Positions 53,096 through 62,747 of a stretch of 64,000 bases of DNA are shown piece after piece. The notes beneath the pieces were generated by a model. The model ran no database searches. It was not told the origin of the DNA and saw only the letters and a list, made by a program, of their open reading frames with translations. Positions within the stretch are counted from its first letter, which is position 1. Every line of letters starts with the position of its first letter. The translations under genes were made by a program, and so were the position numbers. Origin of the DNA: Pseudomonas sp. GM79 (GTDB lineage Bacteria; Pseudomonadota; Gammaproteobacteria; Pseudomonadales; Pseudomonadaceae); contig NZ_AKJE01000108.1 in assembly GCF_000282495.1 (NCBI RefSeq), forward strand, positions 99,258-163,257, in the 5' to 3' direction.

Positions 53096-53328
53096 TATCT
53101 TTACTCCAATAGTGTGTTTGGCTGATACCAACCGCAAACAAAGCTATAAGCCAAGAGCCTTGAAGCGACTCGGTGATAATGGCGCACCTGCCAGTTCTGC
53201 GCAGGCATGAAAAATTGTAGTAGTTAATTGGCCAAGAGTAAATCCTGACTTTTTCTTCATGTAACAAGAGTAGTCTTTTGATTCAATTTGGTGCGCATCT
53301 TCATGGCTTCGCCCCTTAGAGCGGTTAG

Positions 53329-54876
53329 TTAACGATCACTTAATGCTCTAATGAAGTCTGCGCCGGGCATCGGCCGACCAAACAGATAACCTTGCAGGAA
53401 GTTCACGCCGTGGGCCGTCAGATAGTCACTCTGTTCTACGGTTTCCACGCCTTCGGCGACAATACCCAGATCGAGTTTGGCCGACAGTTCGATGATGCTG
53501 TCCAGAATGTGTCGGGACAGGGCGTCAACGCCAATCATGGAGACAAAGCTCTGATCGATTTTCAGAAAGTCCACATTGAACTGACGCAAATAACCCAGGC
53601 TTGAGTGACCCGTTCCGAAGTCATCGATCGCGATCATCACGCCCAACCCGTGAAGCTGCTCGAACAATAGCAGGGTGATGGCTGTCGGCTCGATGAGTTC
53701 GCGTTCGGTCAGCTCCAGCACCAGGTTGATGCTGCCTGGGGCGAAAGCGCTGAGGAATTCACGGCAGTCTTCGACCAGTTCCAGATCCCGGCAGTGACTG
53801 GCGGTAATGTTGATGCCAATGTGAAACGGCCTGTCGAACGAGGTCGACAGGGGAGCCAGCAATGCGCAGGTCTGTCGCATCAAGGAGCGAGTCATCGGCA
53901 CGATCAGCCCGGAATGTTCGGCAAACGGGATGAACAGATCAGGGCGTACCAGGCCTTCTTTGGGATGTTTCCAGCGCATCAATACTTCGGCGCCGGACCA
54001 CTGCTTATTGTCACCATGCACCACGGGCTGAAAATACGGAATGAACTCTGCTGCCTCCAGCGCCCGCTGCATTTCACGGCTCGGCGACGTCGAACGCTTC
54101 TGCAGGACATGCCCGATCGAACCTGATACCACACCGAAGAACATCAACAGACTGAACAGCGGCGGGTACTCACTGCGCATGTAACGCCAGGTTTCTCCTT
54201 CGGGGAAACCGGCAGCCACGGTAAAGGCATATCGCGTAGACATCAGCGTGTTTTGCGCCACCGGAAAAATGGGCAGGGCGTCGTTGTGGACTTTGCCGTC
54301 GGCGGACAGCCAATTAGGGCCTACTTGCAGCAACAATAATGTTTTGCGACCGATCAGGCGCAGCACGTTACTCAGGTGATAACCGTCCAGCGTGGTCAAT
54401 GCGCCCAGGTTCCCTTCATTCAGCCGATACACCAACAACGCGGTATTGGGCGTGACTGGATTGCCGTTCATGAGCCATAGCTTGCCTTGGGTGTAATCGC
54501 CGGGATTGATCTTTTCCTGATATTCACCGAACAACGAACTGCAATAGAGGGTGGTGTTCCATACAAGGTTGGTCGAGCGCACGAACGGCCGGCGGGTGAC
54601 TTGTTCACGCAGGGCCAGTTTGACATCGTTGCAATTCTGGCCGGCCAGAGGCAGTAGTTCTTGCGCCGCTAGTGCGGTGTTGTCGAGCATCAGCTCGAAT
54701 TGGCGAACGGCTTCTTCGCCAGTCAGTTCAGTACTTTGCTTGAGCGTACGTTCAGCCTGCAGATAGAGGATGGCGACCCCCAACGCCACCGGGAGCAGCG
54801 CGCTCAGAACGGTCACGACGATCCGGGTACCGCGTTTGCGGCGACTTTTGACGTTCAATGGCATTCGCAAATCCAT
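53329..54876 (-). CDS. CSS-EAL cyclic-di-GMP phosphodiesterase
   Basis: 515 residues. A membrane segment at about 19-40 (VVTVLSALLPVALGVAILYL) and another near 237-256 bracket a periplasmic CSS domain with its motif in LYCSSLFGE. The cytoplasmic EAL domain (about 270-510) retains AEVLMRW, NITASH, LELTERE, AIDDFGTGHSSLGYL, FLKIDQSFV and GVETVEQ, so it should be an active c-di-GMP hydrolase. CSS-EAL proteins are disulfide-sensing regulators. No GGDEF domain is present. Confidence 0.9.
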   Translation of the reverse strand: MDLRMPLNVKSRRKRGTRIVVTVLSALLPVALGVAILYLQAERTLKQSTELTGEEAVRQFELMLDNTALAAQELLPLAGQNCNDVKLALREQVTRRPFVRSTNLVWNTTLYCSSLFGEYQEKINPGDYTQGKLWLMNGNPVTPNTALLVYRLNEGNLGALTTLDGYHLSNVLRLIGRKTLLLLQVGPNWLSADGKVHNDALPIFPVAQNTLMSTRYAFTVAAGFPEGETWRYMRSEYPPLFSLLMFFGVVSGSIGHVLQKRSTSPSREMQRALEAAEFIPYFQPVVHGDNKQWSGAEVLMRWKHPKEGLVRPDLFIPFAEHSGLIVPMTRSLMRQTCALLAPLSTSFDRPFHIGINITASHCRDLELVEDCREFLSAFAPGSINLVLELTERELIEPTAITLLLFEQLHGLGVMIAIDDFGTGHSSLGYLRQFNVDFLKIDQSFVSMIGVDALSRHILDSIIELSAKLDLGIVAEGVETVEQSDYLTAHGVNFLQGYLFGRPMPGADFIRALSDR

Positions 54877-54967
54877 CGCGATAAAAGAGGGCTCTCAAAG
54901 GCTGGCAGGGCGACACGCCTCCCAGAAGAGTTCAGCGATGATAGTTGGCCGACAGCACTTATGCCGT

Positions 54968-55840
54968 TCAATGATCATTCAGGCTTGAAGCCAGTTTGAT
55001 AAAGGCCAGCGTCGCAGGTGATGACTGACGCTGATCGAGCACCGCCAGCCCGACTTGGCGGCTGACCGGTGGCGACAGCGGTTTTTTCACGTAGCGGTTG
55101 TCGTTGTGGTCAGGCAAAGAGCCTTCGGCGACAACGGTCAGGGCGTCGCCACGGCCTACGGTGTCCAGCGTGCTGAGCAACTGCGAACAGCGATAGCGAA
55201 TGTTCGGCGTCAACCGCGCCGCATTAAATAGGCGCGACACCAGTTCCGAAGAGCCAGCTTCGGTCAGCACAAAAGGGTCGTGGCATAAATCGCTCAAGCT
55301 CAAACTGTCGCGACCGGCCAACGCATGGTCGGCAGGCAGCAGCGCGACCATCTGGTCTTCGATCAGCCCAAAAGTGTCGAAACGCTCCAGGGGCAACACC
55401 ACGAAGCCGATATCGATACGTCGCTCTTCCAGCCACTGGATCACTTGGCGATCCGGCCCTTCATCGATGTGAACCTCGATGCCCGGGTGTGCGGCGCGGT
55501 AATGCTGCAGGATTTTTGGCAGCAGTTTGATCGATGAAGTCGGGCCGAACGAGCCGATGCGCAGGGTGCCGCGTTTCATTCCGCGAGCATCCGCCGCTTC
55601 CTGGCGCAACGTGTTGGCCAGCCCGAGCATCGCCCGAGCGCGTAGTAACAGCTGCTGGCCGATGTCACTCAGCTCGACCTGGGACTGATGCCGACGCAGC
55701 AGTTCTACACCCAGTTCCTGTTCCAGCGACTTGAGCGCGTGGGACACCGCGGATTGGGAAATCTCCAAACGATGGGCCGCCGCCGTGAAGCCGCGCAGCT
55801 CGGCCACCAGCGAGAAAATCTCGAGTTGAGTCAGGGTCAT
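54968..55840 (-). CDS. LysR-family transcriptional regulator
   Basis: 290 residues. The winged helix (LEIFSLVAELRGFTAAAHRL, SQSAVSHALKSLEQELGVEL) is followed by the effector domain GTLRIGSFGPTSSIKLLPKI. It is divergent from an EamA transporter 275 bases away, with a large inverted repeat between, so it may regulate that transporter. Confidence 0.88.
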   Translation of the reverse strand: MTLTQLEIFSLVAELRGFTAAAHRLEISQSAVSHALKSLEQELGVELLRRHQSQVELSDIGQQLLLRARAMLGLANTLRQEAADARGMKRGTLRIGSFGPTSSIKLLPKILQHYRAAHPGIEVHIDEGPDRQVIQWLEERRIDIGFVVLPLERFDTFGLIEDQMVALLPADHALAGRDSLSLSDLCHDPFVLTEAGSSELVSRLFNAARLTPNIRYRCSQLLSTLDTVGRGDALTVVAEGSLPDHNDNRYVKKPLSPPVSRQVGLAVLDQRQSSPATLAFIKLASSLNDH

Positions 55841-55912
55841 GAGTATTTACTCATTTTACGATGATTGGGTATTAACCGAATGATACGGCATGTGCCGAGG
55901 CCAGTCGCAATC

Positions 55913-56052
55913 TGTAGCAGCTGGCGAAGCCTGCGTTCGGCTGCGAAGCAGTCGTGAATCCGGCTAATGCGGGCTGCCTGACGTGCCGCAGATCCCTGAT
56001 CTTGCGACTGCTGCGCAGCCGAACGCAGCCTCGCGGGCTCGGCAGCTGCTAC
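55913..56052. repeat. Large imperfect intergenic palindrome
   Basis: GTAGCAGCTGGCGAAGCCTG at the left is matched by the complement ending GGCAGCTGCTAC at 56052, and an inner repeat of CTGCGAAGCAGTCG and CGACTGCTGCGCAG. It is a REP-related structure of a second Pseudomonas type, with related copies at 61179 and 63913. Confidence 0.8.
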
Positions 56053-56115
56053 GGGTGCCCTATGGCTTAACTGACTGGTTATGCCATGTACCCGATTTCT
56101 GATGGTGGAGACTTG

Positions 56116-57063
56116 ATGACTACGTACGAACAGACACTTGCGAAATCTTCCGATGTACCGGTTTATCTGAAACTGGCTGCGGTCACCATGATCTGGGGCG
56201 GGACGTTCGTTGCCGGGCGATTTCTGGCCGACAGTCTCAGTCCGTTGTTGGCCGCGAGCCTGCGGTTCTTGCTGGCGAGTATGGCGCTGCTGCTGTTTTT
56301 ATTGCTGGCGCGTGTGCCTTTGGTGCGCCCCAGCCCTCGACAATGGCTCCAACTGACGCTGCTGGGGTTCTTCGGCATCTTCTTCTACAACCTGTGCTTC
56401 TTCTACGGGCTGCATTACATCAACGCGTCACGGGCATCGTTGATCGTGGCGTTGAATCCGGCCGTGATCGGCCTGGCGTCGTGGCTGCTGTTCAAGGAAC
56501 GACTGAGCCGGGCGAAAGTGACCGGTATTGCGATCTGCATTGCCGGAGCCAGTCTGGTGATCGTCAGTCGCAATCCGCAATTGCTGGCCGGTGGTACTGA
56601 TGCCTGGATCGGCGATCTGTTGATCTTCGGCTGCGTGCTCGGCTGGGGCATTTATTCTCTGTTCTCCAAAGGCCTGAATCAAACGTTGGGGCCGGTGCAG
56701 ACGGTGACATACTCGATTTTGCTGGGCACGCTGATGCTTTGGGTGACCAGCGCCGTGCGTGGTGAGCTGAGTGTCGCGGCGCTGGCTGGCCTCGGCACGC
56801 AACAATGGTTGAGCCTGCTGTACCTGGGCGTACTGGGTTCGGCATTGGCCTATATTGGTTATTACGACGGTATCCGCAAAATCGGTGCGACGCGTTCGGG
56901 TGTGTTCATCGCCTTGAACCCGCTGACCGCCGTTCTGTTTGGCGCATTGTTGCTGGGTGAGCAATTGACACGGGTGATGTGCCTGGGCGGCGGGCTGATC
57001 CTGGCGGGGATTTTTCTGTGCAACAAACCGCTTGCGCACGCTACAAAAAGGGGGATTTTATAA
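56116..57063 (+). CDS. EamA/DMT-family transporter
   Basis: 315 residues from the ATG at 56116 (GGTGGAG upstream). About ten hydrophobic segments in two EamA repeats, for example AAVTMIWGGTFVAGRFLADS and the second-half YLGVLGSALAYIGYYDGIRK, with LNPAVIGLASWLLFKERLSR typical of the repeat ends. It exports amino acids or metabolites in related bacteria. Substrate unknown. Confidence 0.88.
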   Translation: MTTYEQTLAKSSDVPVYLKLAAVTMIWGGTFVAGRFLADSLSPLLAASLRFLLASMALLLFLLLARVPLVRPSPRQWLQLTLLGFFGIFFYNLCFFYGLHYINASRASLIVALNPAVIGLASWLLFKERLSRAKVTGIAICIAGASLVIVSRNPQLLAGGTDAWIGDLLIFGCVLGWGIYSLFSKGLNQTLGPVQTVTYSILLGTLMLWVTSAVRGELSVAALAGLGTQQWLSLLYLGVLGSALAYIGYYDGIRKIGATRSGVFIALNPLTAVLFGALLLGEQLTRVMCLGGGLILAGIFLCNKPLAHATKRGIL

Positions 57064-57309
57064 GAAGGCGGACAAACTGATTTACGCTGTGTAGAATCGG
57101 GTTACGCATATAAGAATAATCGTCTTCTGGCAGCAGAAGCCTCGCCCGCAAGAGCCTTGGGTCGACAATGAAGAGTTTTGGGTTTCAATTGATCTACGGT
57201 GACTTCCTCGCCCGCAGCGTGCGGGGTATCTCCTGCGCGCCACCCTCCGGTCTCAGCATTGCTAGCAACTAACGATCCGTTAATTGATAAGAAATGATGA
57301 GGCGCCAAA

Positions 57310-58386
57310 ATGGCAGATTTATACGAAAACCCAATGGGCCTGATGGGCTTTGAGTTCATCGAATTCGCATCGCCGACCCCTAACACCCTGGAGCCGATCT
57401 TCCAGATCATGGGCTTCACCAAGGTCGCGACCCACCGTTCCAAAGACGTGCACCTGTATCGCCAGGGCGCGATCAACCTGATCCTCAACAACGAGCCCAA
57501 CAGCGTGGCGTCGTACTTCGCGGCCGAGCATGGCCCGTCGGTGTGCGGGATGGCGTTCCGCGTCAAGGATTCGCAAAAGGCCTACAAGCGTGCCCTGGAA
57601 CTCGGCGCCCAGCCGATCCACATCGAAACCGGTCCGATGGAACTGCACCTGCCGGCGATCAAAGGCATTGGCGGCGCGCCGCTGTACCTGATCGACCGTT
57701 TCGGTGAAGGCAGCTCGATCTACGACATCGACTTCGTGTTCATCGAAGGCGTGGACCGCAATCCGGTCGGGGCCGGCCTGAAGATCATCGATCACCTGAC
57801 CCACAACGTGTATCGCGGGCGCATGGCCTACTGGGCCAACTTCTATGAGAAGCTGTTCAACTTCCGTGAAATCCGTTACTTCGACATCAAAGGCGAATAC
57901 ACCGGCCTGACCTCCAAGGCCATGACCGCGCCGGACGGCATGATCCGTATCCCGCTGAACGAAGAGTCCTCCAAGGGCGCCGGGCAGATCGAAGAGTTCC
58001 TGATGCAGTTCAACGGTGAAGGCATCCAGCACGTGGCCTTCCTCAGCGATGACCTGATCAAGACCTGGGATCACCTGAAAAGCATCGGCATGCGCTTCAT
58101 GACGCCGCCGCCAGACACCTACTACGAAATGCTTGAAGGCCGTTTGCCGAACCACGGCGAGCCGGTCAACGAGTTGCAAGCGCGGGGCATTTTGCTGGAC
58201 GGTTCGTCCGAGTCGGGCGACAAGCGTCTGCTGCTGCAGATCTTCTCGGAAACCCTGATGGGCCCGGTGTTCTTCGAATTCATCCAGCGTAAAGGCGACG
58301 ATGGTTTCGGTGAAGGCAACTTCAAGGCACTGTTCGAATCCATCGAGCGTGACCAGGTTCGTCGGGGTGTGCTCTCTACCGATTAA
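57310..58386 (+). CDS. hppD: 4-hydroxyphenylpyruvate dioxygenase
   Basis: 358 residues, normal for the bacterial enzyme. Iron ligands H162, H241 and E323 (with the initiator Met counted) are present in HLTHN, IQHVAF and FFEFIQ, and the C-terminal FEFIQRKGDDGFGEGNFKAL closes the active site. It converts 4-hydroxyphenylpyruvate to homogentisate in tyrosine breakdown. GAGG lies upstream, and a terminator follows its stop by 16 bases, so it is transcribed alone. Confidence 0.97.
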   Translation: MADLYENPMGLMGFEFIEFASPTPNTLEPIFQIMGFTKVATHRSKDVHLYRQGAINLILNNEPNSVASYFAAEHGPSVCGMAFRVKDSQKAYKRALELGAQPIHIETGPMELHLPAIKGIGGAPLYLIDRFGEGSSIYDIDFVFIEGVDRNPVGAGLKIIDHLTHNVYRGRMAYWANFYEKLFNFREIRYFDIKGEYTGLTSKAMTAPDGMIRIPLNEESSKGAGQIEEFLMQFNGEGIQHVAFLSDDLIKTWDHLKSIGMRFMTPPPDTYYEMLEGRLPNHGEPVNELQARGILLDGSSESGDKRLLLQIFSETLMGPVFFEFIQRKGDDGFGEGNFKALFESIERDQVRRGVLSTD

Positions 58387-58401
58387 CCCGGTTCAGGCGT
58401 G

Positions 58402-58439
58402 AAAAAGCCCGGTCAGCAGCAATGCTGGCCGGGCTTTTT
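58402..58439 (+). terminator. Rho-independent terminator of hppD
   Basis: AAAAAGCCCGGTCAGCAGCA and the complement CCAGCATTGCTGACCGGGC pair closely around ATG, and end in TTTTT. The stem is more than 12 bases. Confidence 0.9.
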
Positions 58440-58459
58440 ATTGGCTGAGGCAAATCCAA

Positions 58460-58550
58460 TGTGGGAGCGGGCTTGCTCGCGAAGAGGGAGTGTCAGTCGA
58501 CTTTAATGTTGCCTGGCACACCGCCTTCGCGAGCAAGCCCGCTCCCACAG
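58460..58550. repeat. REP-type inverted repeat pair
   Basis: GTGGGAGCGGGCTTGCTCGC on the left and its complement on the right, with a 40-base spacer. It lies between hppD and the rarD-like gene. Confidence 0.9.
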
Positions 58551-58568
58551 GGGGCGTCATTGTTTGGT

Positions 58569-59447
58569 TTATCGTCGATGACGCATCAGATGCTTGAACC
58601 CTTCAAACACCAATACCAACACCGCCAACCAGATCGGAATATAGGTCAGCCATTCGCCGGCCTTGATACTTTCCCCCAGCAGCAACGCAACGCCGAGCAA
58701 CAGCACCGGCTCGACGTAACTCAACAACCCGAACAGGCTGAACGGCAGCAGCCGACTGGCAATGATGTAGACCACCAGCGCCGAAGCACTTATCACTCCG
58801 AGTATCGGGATCAACAGCGACAACCATGGATGTTGATCAAACACACCGAAACCTTGCTCGCCGCCCTGCACGAACCAGAACGCCACTGGCAGCATCAACG
58901 CCATGTCCAGCCAGAGCCCGCCAAGGTTGTCGGTGGTCAGGCGCTTGCGCACGATGAAATAAATCGGATAACCGACCACCACCAGCAAGGTCGCCCAGGA
59001 AAAACCGCCGACCTGATACAACTCGTTGAGCACGCCGAGGCTGGCGAAGAACACCGCTATTTTCTGCAGATAGGAAAGTCGCTCGCCATAGACGATTCGC
59101 CCGGTCAGGACCATGGACAGCGGCAACAGGAAATACCCCAGCGACACGTCGAGGCTATAACCGTTGAGCGGTGCCCACATGAACAACCAGAGTTGCAGGC
59201 CCAGCAGCACTGCGGAGCCAATCAGGCCGACAATCAGCTTCGGCTTGCCAGCCAGCCGTCGAACAATCTCGACCACGCGCTTCCATTCACCGGACACCAC
59301 CATGAATACCGTCATGCACGGCGCGGTCAGCAGCATCCGCCAACCGAAGATTTCTACGCCGCTCAAGGGGGAGAGCAGCGATGTGTAGTAATACATGACG
59401 GCAAACAGCATCGAGGCTGTAACCGATAGAGCGATACCTTTAGACAA
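58569..59447 (-). CDS. rarD: EamA transporter, RarD type
   Basis: 292 residues from a TTG start at 59447, with GAGGA a few bases upstream. Ten membrane segments, ending with WLAVLVLVFEGFKHLMRHRR. FSLFGLLSYVEPVLLLGVAL and GVEIFGWRMLLTAPCM are characteristic of RarD proteins. It is an inner-membrane exporter of unknown substrate, historically linked to chloramphenicol sensitivity. Its last membrane half is intact. Confidence 0.85.
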   Translation of the reverse strand: MSKGIALSVTASMLFAVMYYYTSLLSPLSGVEIFGWRMLLTAPCMTVFMVVSGEWKRVVEIVRRLAGKPKLIVGLIGSAVLLGLQLWLFMWAPLNGYSLDVSLGYFLLPLSMVLTGRIVYGERLSYLQKIAVFFASLGVLNELYQVGGFSWATLLVVVGYPIYFIVRKRLTTDNLGGLWLDMALMLPVAFWFVQGGEQGFGVFDQHPWLSLLIPILGVISASALVVYIIASRLLPFSLFGLLSYVEPVLLLGVALLLGESIKAGEWLTYIPIWLAVLVLVFEGFKHLMRHRR

Positions 59448-59619
59448 GCTGTCCTCGCGGGTTGAAGGTCAAACGGGGCGCGCAGGATACGTGGTTTTTG
59501 TGCTGAATATTGGCCGAGTGATCAATATTTACCACATCCTGGCTGATCCTCAGCCAAAGCATAGTCAGCAGGTCGACACTCAACCTGTGGGAGCAGGGTC
59601 ATACACAATATTTGCGGTC

Positions 59620-59926
59620 GACACAGAACCCTGTGGGAGCGGGCTTGCTCGCGAAAGCGGTCTACCGACCAACATCAATGCTGAATGTGAAACCGTCTTC
59701 GTGAGCAAGCCCACTCCCACATTAGGCCGTGACCGCCAACAGATCTTGTGATCGACACAGAACCCTGTGGGAGTGGGCTTGCTCGCGAAAGCGGTCTACC
59801 GGCCAACATCAATGCTGAATGTGAAACCGTCTTCGTGAGCAAGCCCACTCCCACATTAGGCCGTGACCGCCAACAGATCTTGTGATTGACACAAAACCCT
59901 GTGGGAGCGGGCTTGCCCGCGATAAA
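59620..59926. repeat. Tandem 134-base repeat containing REP elements
   Basis: The unit from 59620 to 59753 is repeated at 59754-59887 with two base changes (GAGCGGG to GAGTGGG, CCGACC to CCGGCC) and a third partial copy begins at 59888. Each unit holds one REP doublet. A single REP half occurs just before (59583). The near identity points to recent duplication. Confidence 0.92.
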
Positions 59927-59928
59927 TC

Positions 59929-60942
59929 TCAAGCCGTATGCGGTTTACGCCCCGGCACAAAATGGCTCACGTCATTGAACCCCGGCGTCGATGCGTGCCC
60001 TGGTGTCACCAGCGAATCAATGAACGCCTCGTCCTCAGCCGTGATCTTCACCGCCTGTGCCTTGGTGTACGCGTCCCACTGTTCCTCAGTGCGAGGCCCG
60101 ACGATGGCCGAAGTCACAGCGCCATTGTTCAGTACCCAGGCAATCGCGAACTCGACGATGCCCACGCCACGGCCCTGCGTGTATTCCTGGATCTGTTGGG
60201 TAATGCGTAACGACTCCACCCGCCATTCGGTTTCCAGAATGCGTTTGTCCTGACGACCAGCGCGGCTGTTGGCGTCCGGTGTCACGTCGGGCGCGTACTT
60301 GCCGCTGAGCACACCACGCGCCAGCGGGCTGTATGGCACCACACCGAGGCCATAGTTTTGTGCAGCAGTGATCTGCTCGGTTTCCGCCTGACGGTTGACG
60401 ATGTTGTACAGCGGTTGGCTGATGACCGGCCTGTCGACACCGAGTTTGTCGGCCACACGAATCACTTCGGCAATGCGCCATCCACGGTAGTTCGACAGGC
60501 CCCAGTAGCGGATCTTGCCCTGACGGATCAAATCGCCAATGGCGGACACCGTGACCTCCAGCGGCGTGTTGTGGTCTTCGCGGTGCAGGTAATAGATGTC
60601 CAGATAATCGGTGCCCAACCGCGTCAGGCTGGCGTCGATGCCATTGAACAGGTGCTTGCGGCTCAGGCCGCTGCGGTTCGGCATACCGTCCACCGGTCCG
60701 AAGCCGACCTTGGTGGCCAATACCCATTCCTGCCGCCGACTGGCGATCGCTTCGCCAACGATCTCTTCGGAACGGCCGTTGGTGTACACGTCCGCAGTGT
60801 CGATGAAGTTGATGCCCTGGTCCCAGGCCTTGTCGATGATTCGCAGGGAATCTTCGGTGCTGGTCTGTTCGCCGAACATCATGGTGCCCAATGTGAGGGT
60901 CGACACCTGTAAACCCGAATGACCCAGCGTGCGATAGCTCAT
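59929..60942 (-). CDS. Aldo/keto reductase
   Basis: 337 residues of the AKR TIM barrel. The catalytic tetrad is visible: Asp and Tyr in FIDTADVYTNGRSE, Lys in VLATKVG and His in YYLHRED. GGLSNYRGWRI-type loops and the C-terminal NADPH-binding AIVGPRTEEQW are intact. It reduces aldehydes or ketones with NADPH; substrate not fixed. It starts from the ATG at 60942. Confidence 0.88.
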   Translation of the reverse strand: MSYRTLGHSGLQVSTLTLGTMMFGEQTSTEDSLRIIDKAWDQGINFIDTADVYTNGRSEEIVGEAIASRRQEWVLATKVGFGPVDGMPNRSGLSRKHLFNGIDASLTRLGTDYLDIYYLHREDHNTPLEVTVSAIGDLIRQGKIRYWGLSNYRGWRIAEVIRVADKLGVDRPVISQPLYNIVNRQAETEQITAAQNYGLGVVPYSPLARGVLSGKYAPDVTPDANSRAGRQDKRILETEWRVESLRITQQIQEYTQGRGVGIVEFAIAWVLNNGAVTSAIVGPRTEEQWDAYTKAQAVKITAEDEAFIDSLVTPGHASTPGFNDVSHFVPGRKPHTA

Positions 60943-61029
60943 GACGAAATCCTTTTACCGGTCAGAAAGCCCTAATCAAATACCAGAACCGTGACTGGGA
61001 GCAATCGGAATTATCAGGCCTGATTACCT

Positions 61030-61162
61030 GTGGCGAGGGGGCTTGCCCCCGTTGGGTCGCGAAGCGGCCCCGGCATTTCAAAGTTAAACCGCATGTAATG
61101 GGTTTACGACTGCTTCGCAGCCGAACGGGGTGATGCGGCACTCCGACAAGCCCCCTCGCCAC
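61030..61162. repeat. Intergenic inverted repeat, GGGGCTTGCC family
   Basis: GTGGCGAGGGGGCTTGCCCC on the left is complementary to the right end at 61162, with an inner GTCGCGAAGCGGCCCCGG arm. It is a second family of Pseudomonas REP-like repeats. Confidence 0.85.
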
Positions 61163-61178
61163 AAAAGCATGCAAAGCA

Positions 61179-61256
61179 AAAAGATCGCAGGCTGCGCCAG
61201 TTCCTACAGGGTGTACATCATTCCCGTGTAGGAGCTGGCGCAGCCTGCGATCTTTT
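61179..61256. repeat. Intergenic inverted repeat, GCAGGCTGCGCCAG family
   Basis: AAAAAGATCGCAGGCTGCGC is followed by the complement after about 30 bases (CAGCCTGCGATCTTTT, ending 61256). It resembles the elements at 55913 and 63913. It sits before the MFS gene's 3' end. Confidence 0.85.
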
Positions 61257-61267
61257 GATCTTGCCCT

Positions 61268-62578
61268 TTAAACCCGCAACGTCCGCGTCATGCGCAGCGC
61301 CAGCAAACTCCCACAAACAATCACACCCGCCAGCAGATACAGCGCCGCATCGGTCGAGCCGGTGCTGTCCTTGACCCAACCCACCAGGTACGGGCTAAGA
61401 AAACCCGCCATCTGCCCCATGGAGTTGATCAACGCCAACCCACCGGCAGCCGCACCCGCGCTGAGCATTGCGGTCGGCACGGGCCAGAACATCGGCAGGC
61501 CGGTGAGGGCGCCCATGGTGGCGATGGTCAGCCCGAGAATGGCAATGGCGGGGTTGGCAGCGAAGTTCACCGCAATCAACAGACCCACCGCGCCCATCAG
61601 CATCGGCACCACCAAGTGCCAGCGGCGTTCTTTGCGCAAATCAGCGGAACGACCGACCATCAACATAAACACCGCCGCCAGCAGATACGGAATCGCACTG
61701 AGCCAACCAATCACCAGGTTATCGCTGAAACCCAGATTCTTGATGATCGACGGCAGCCAGAAGTTGATCGCGTAGACACCGCTCTGGATGCAGAAATAAA
61801 TCAGGCCGAAAGCCCAGATCGCCGGGTTCTTGAACACCGCCAGCAGGGAATCGGTAGCGGTTTTCGGTTTGCTGGCCAGGTCTTGCGCGTGATCGGCCTC
61901 AAGCACCGAACGCTCGTAAGGGGTCAGCCACTTGGCGTTGGCGTAACTGTCGCTGAGCAGGAAGTAGGCGAGGGCGCCGAGAATAACGGTCGGTATGCCT
62001 TGCAGCAGGAACATCCACTGCCAGCCGGCCAAACCAGCCTGGCCTGCGCCGAAGTGGTTGAGGATCCAGCCGGAAAACGGACTGCCAAGCAGACCGGACA
62101 CCGGGATCGCCGACATGAACAGCGCCATGATGCGGCCACGACGGAACGTCGGGAACCACTGCGAGAGATAAAGCACCACACCCGGAAAAAAACCGGCTTC
62201 GGCGGCACCGGTAAACAGGCGCAACGTGTAGAACTCGGTCGGTGTGGTGACGAACAACAGGCAAGTCGACAGCGTGCCCCAAGTGATCATCATCAGCGCG
62301 ATCCAGCGTCGCGGGCCGAATTTGGTCAGGGCCAGGTTGCTCGGTACGCCGCAGAGTACATAGCCGATGAAGAAGATCCCGGCACCGAGGCCGTACACGG
62401 TTTCGCTGAATTTCAGTGCGTCGAGCATCTGCAGTTTGGCGAACCCGACGTTCACCCGGTCGAGGTAATTGAACAGGTAGCAGATGAAGATGAAGGGGAT
62501 CAAGCGCAGGGTAATGCGTTTGTAAACGGCGTTTTTGTCGTCAGCGGTGGCCAGGGTAGCTGCGACGCTCTGTGACAT
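61268..62578 (-). CDS. MFS transporter, ACS (anion:cation symporter) type
   Basis: 436 residues from the ATG at 62578. Twelve membrane segments with the family signature FNYLDRVNVGFAKLQM and FIGYVLCGVPSNLALTKFG, and RWIALMMITWGTLSTCL. It is a proton-coupled carrier for an organic acid such as a sugar diacid or tartrate. It is divergent from the CdaR-type regulator 169 bases away, which suggests induction by that substrate. Confidence 0.88.
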   Translation of the reverse strand: MSQSVAATLATADDKNAVYKRITLRLIPFIFICYLFNYLDRVNVGFAKLQMLDALKFSETVYGLGAGIFFIGYVLCGVPSNLALTKFGPRRWIALMMITWGTLSTCLLFVTTPTEFYTLRLFTGAAEAGFFPGVVLYLSQWFPTFRRGRIMALFMSAIPVSGLLGSPFSGWILNHFGAGQAGLAGWQWMFLLQGIPTVILGALAYFLLSDSYANAKWLTPYERSVLEADHAQDLASKPKTATDSLLAVFKNPAIWAFGLIYFCIQSGVYAINFWLPSIIKNLGFSDNLVIGWLSAIPYLLAAVFMLMVGRSADLRKERRWHLVVPMLMGAVGLLIAVNFAANPAIAILGLTIATMGALTGLPMFWPVPTAMLSAGAAAGGLALINSMGQMAGFLSPYLVGWVKDSTGSTDAALYLLAGVIVCGSLLALRMTRTLRV

Positions 62579-62747
62579 GGCGGGCTCTCTCTTTATTATG
62601 ATTTTTTGCGACGCAAGGGTAACGTTGATCGCCCAGTGAGTCTCGGCCACCCCTTGGGTGATTGTCTTTGTGCCTGAGCACAGGGTTTATGACCAAGGCC
62701 TGTGCGGGTGAACAACCCGTTCCATCACGTTTTCAAGGAATCGCGCT

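Noticed and set aside
57319..58179. 286-codon open frame on the minus strand over hppD
   Set aside because: Antisense shadow of hppD.
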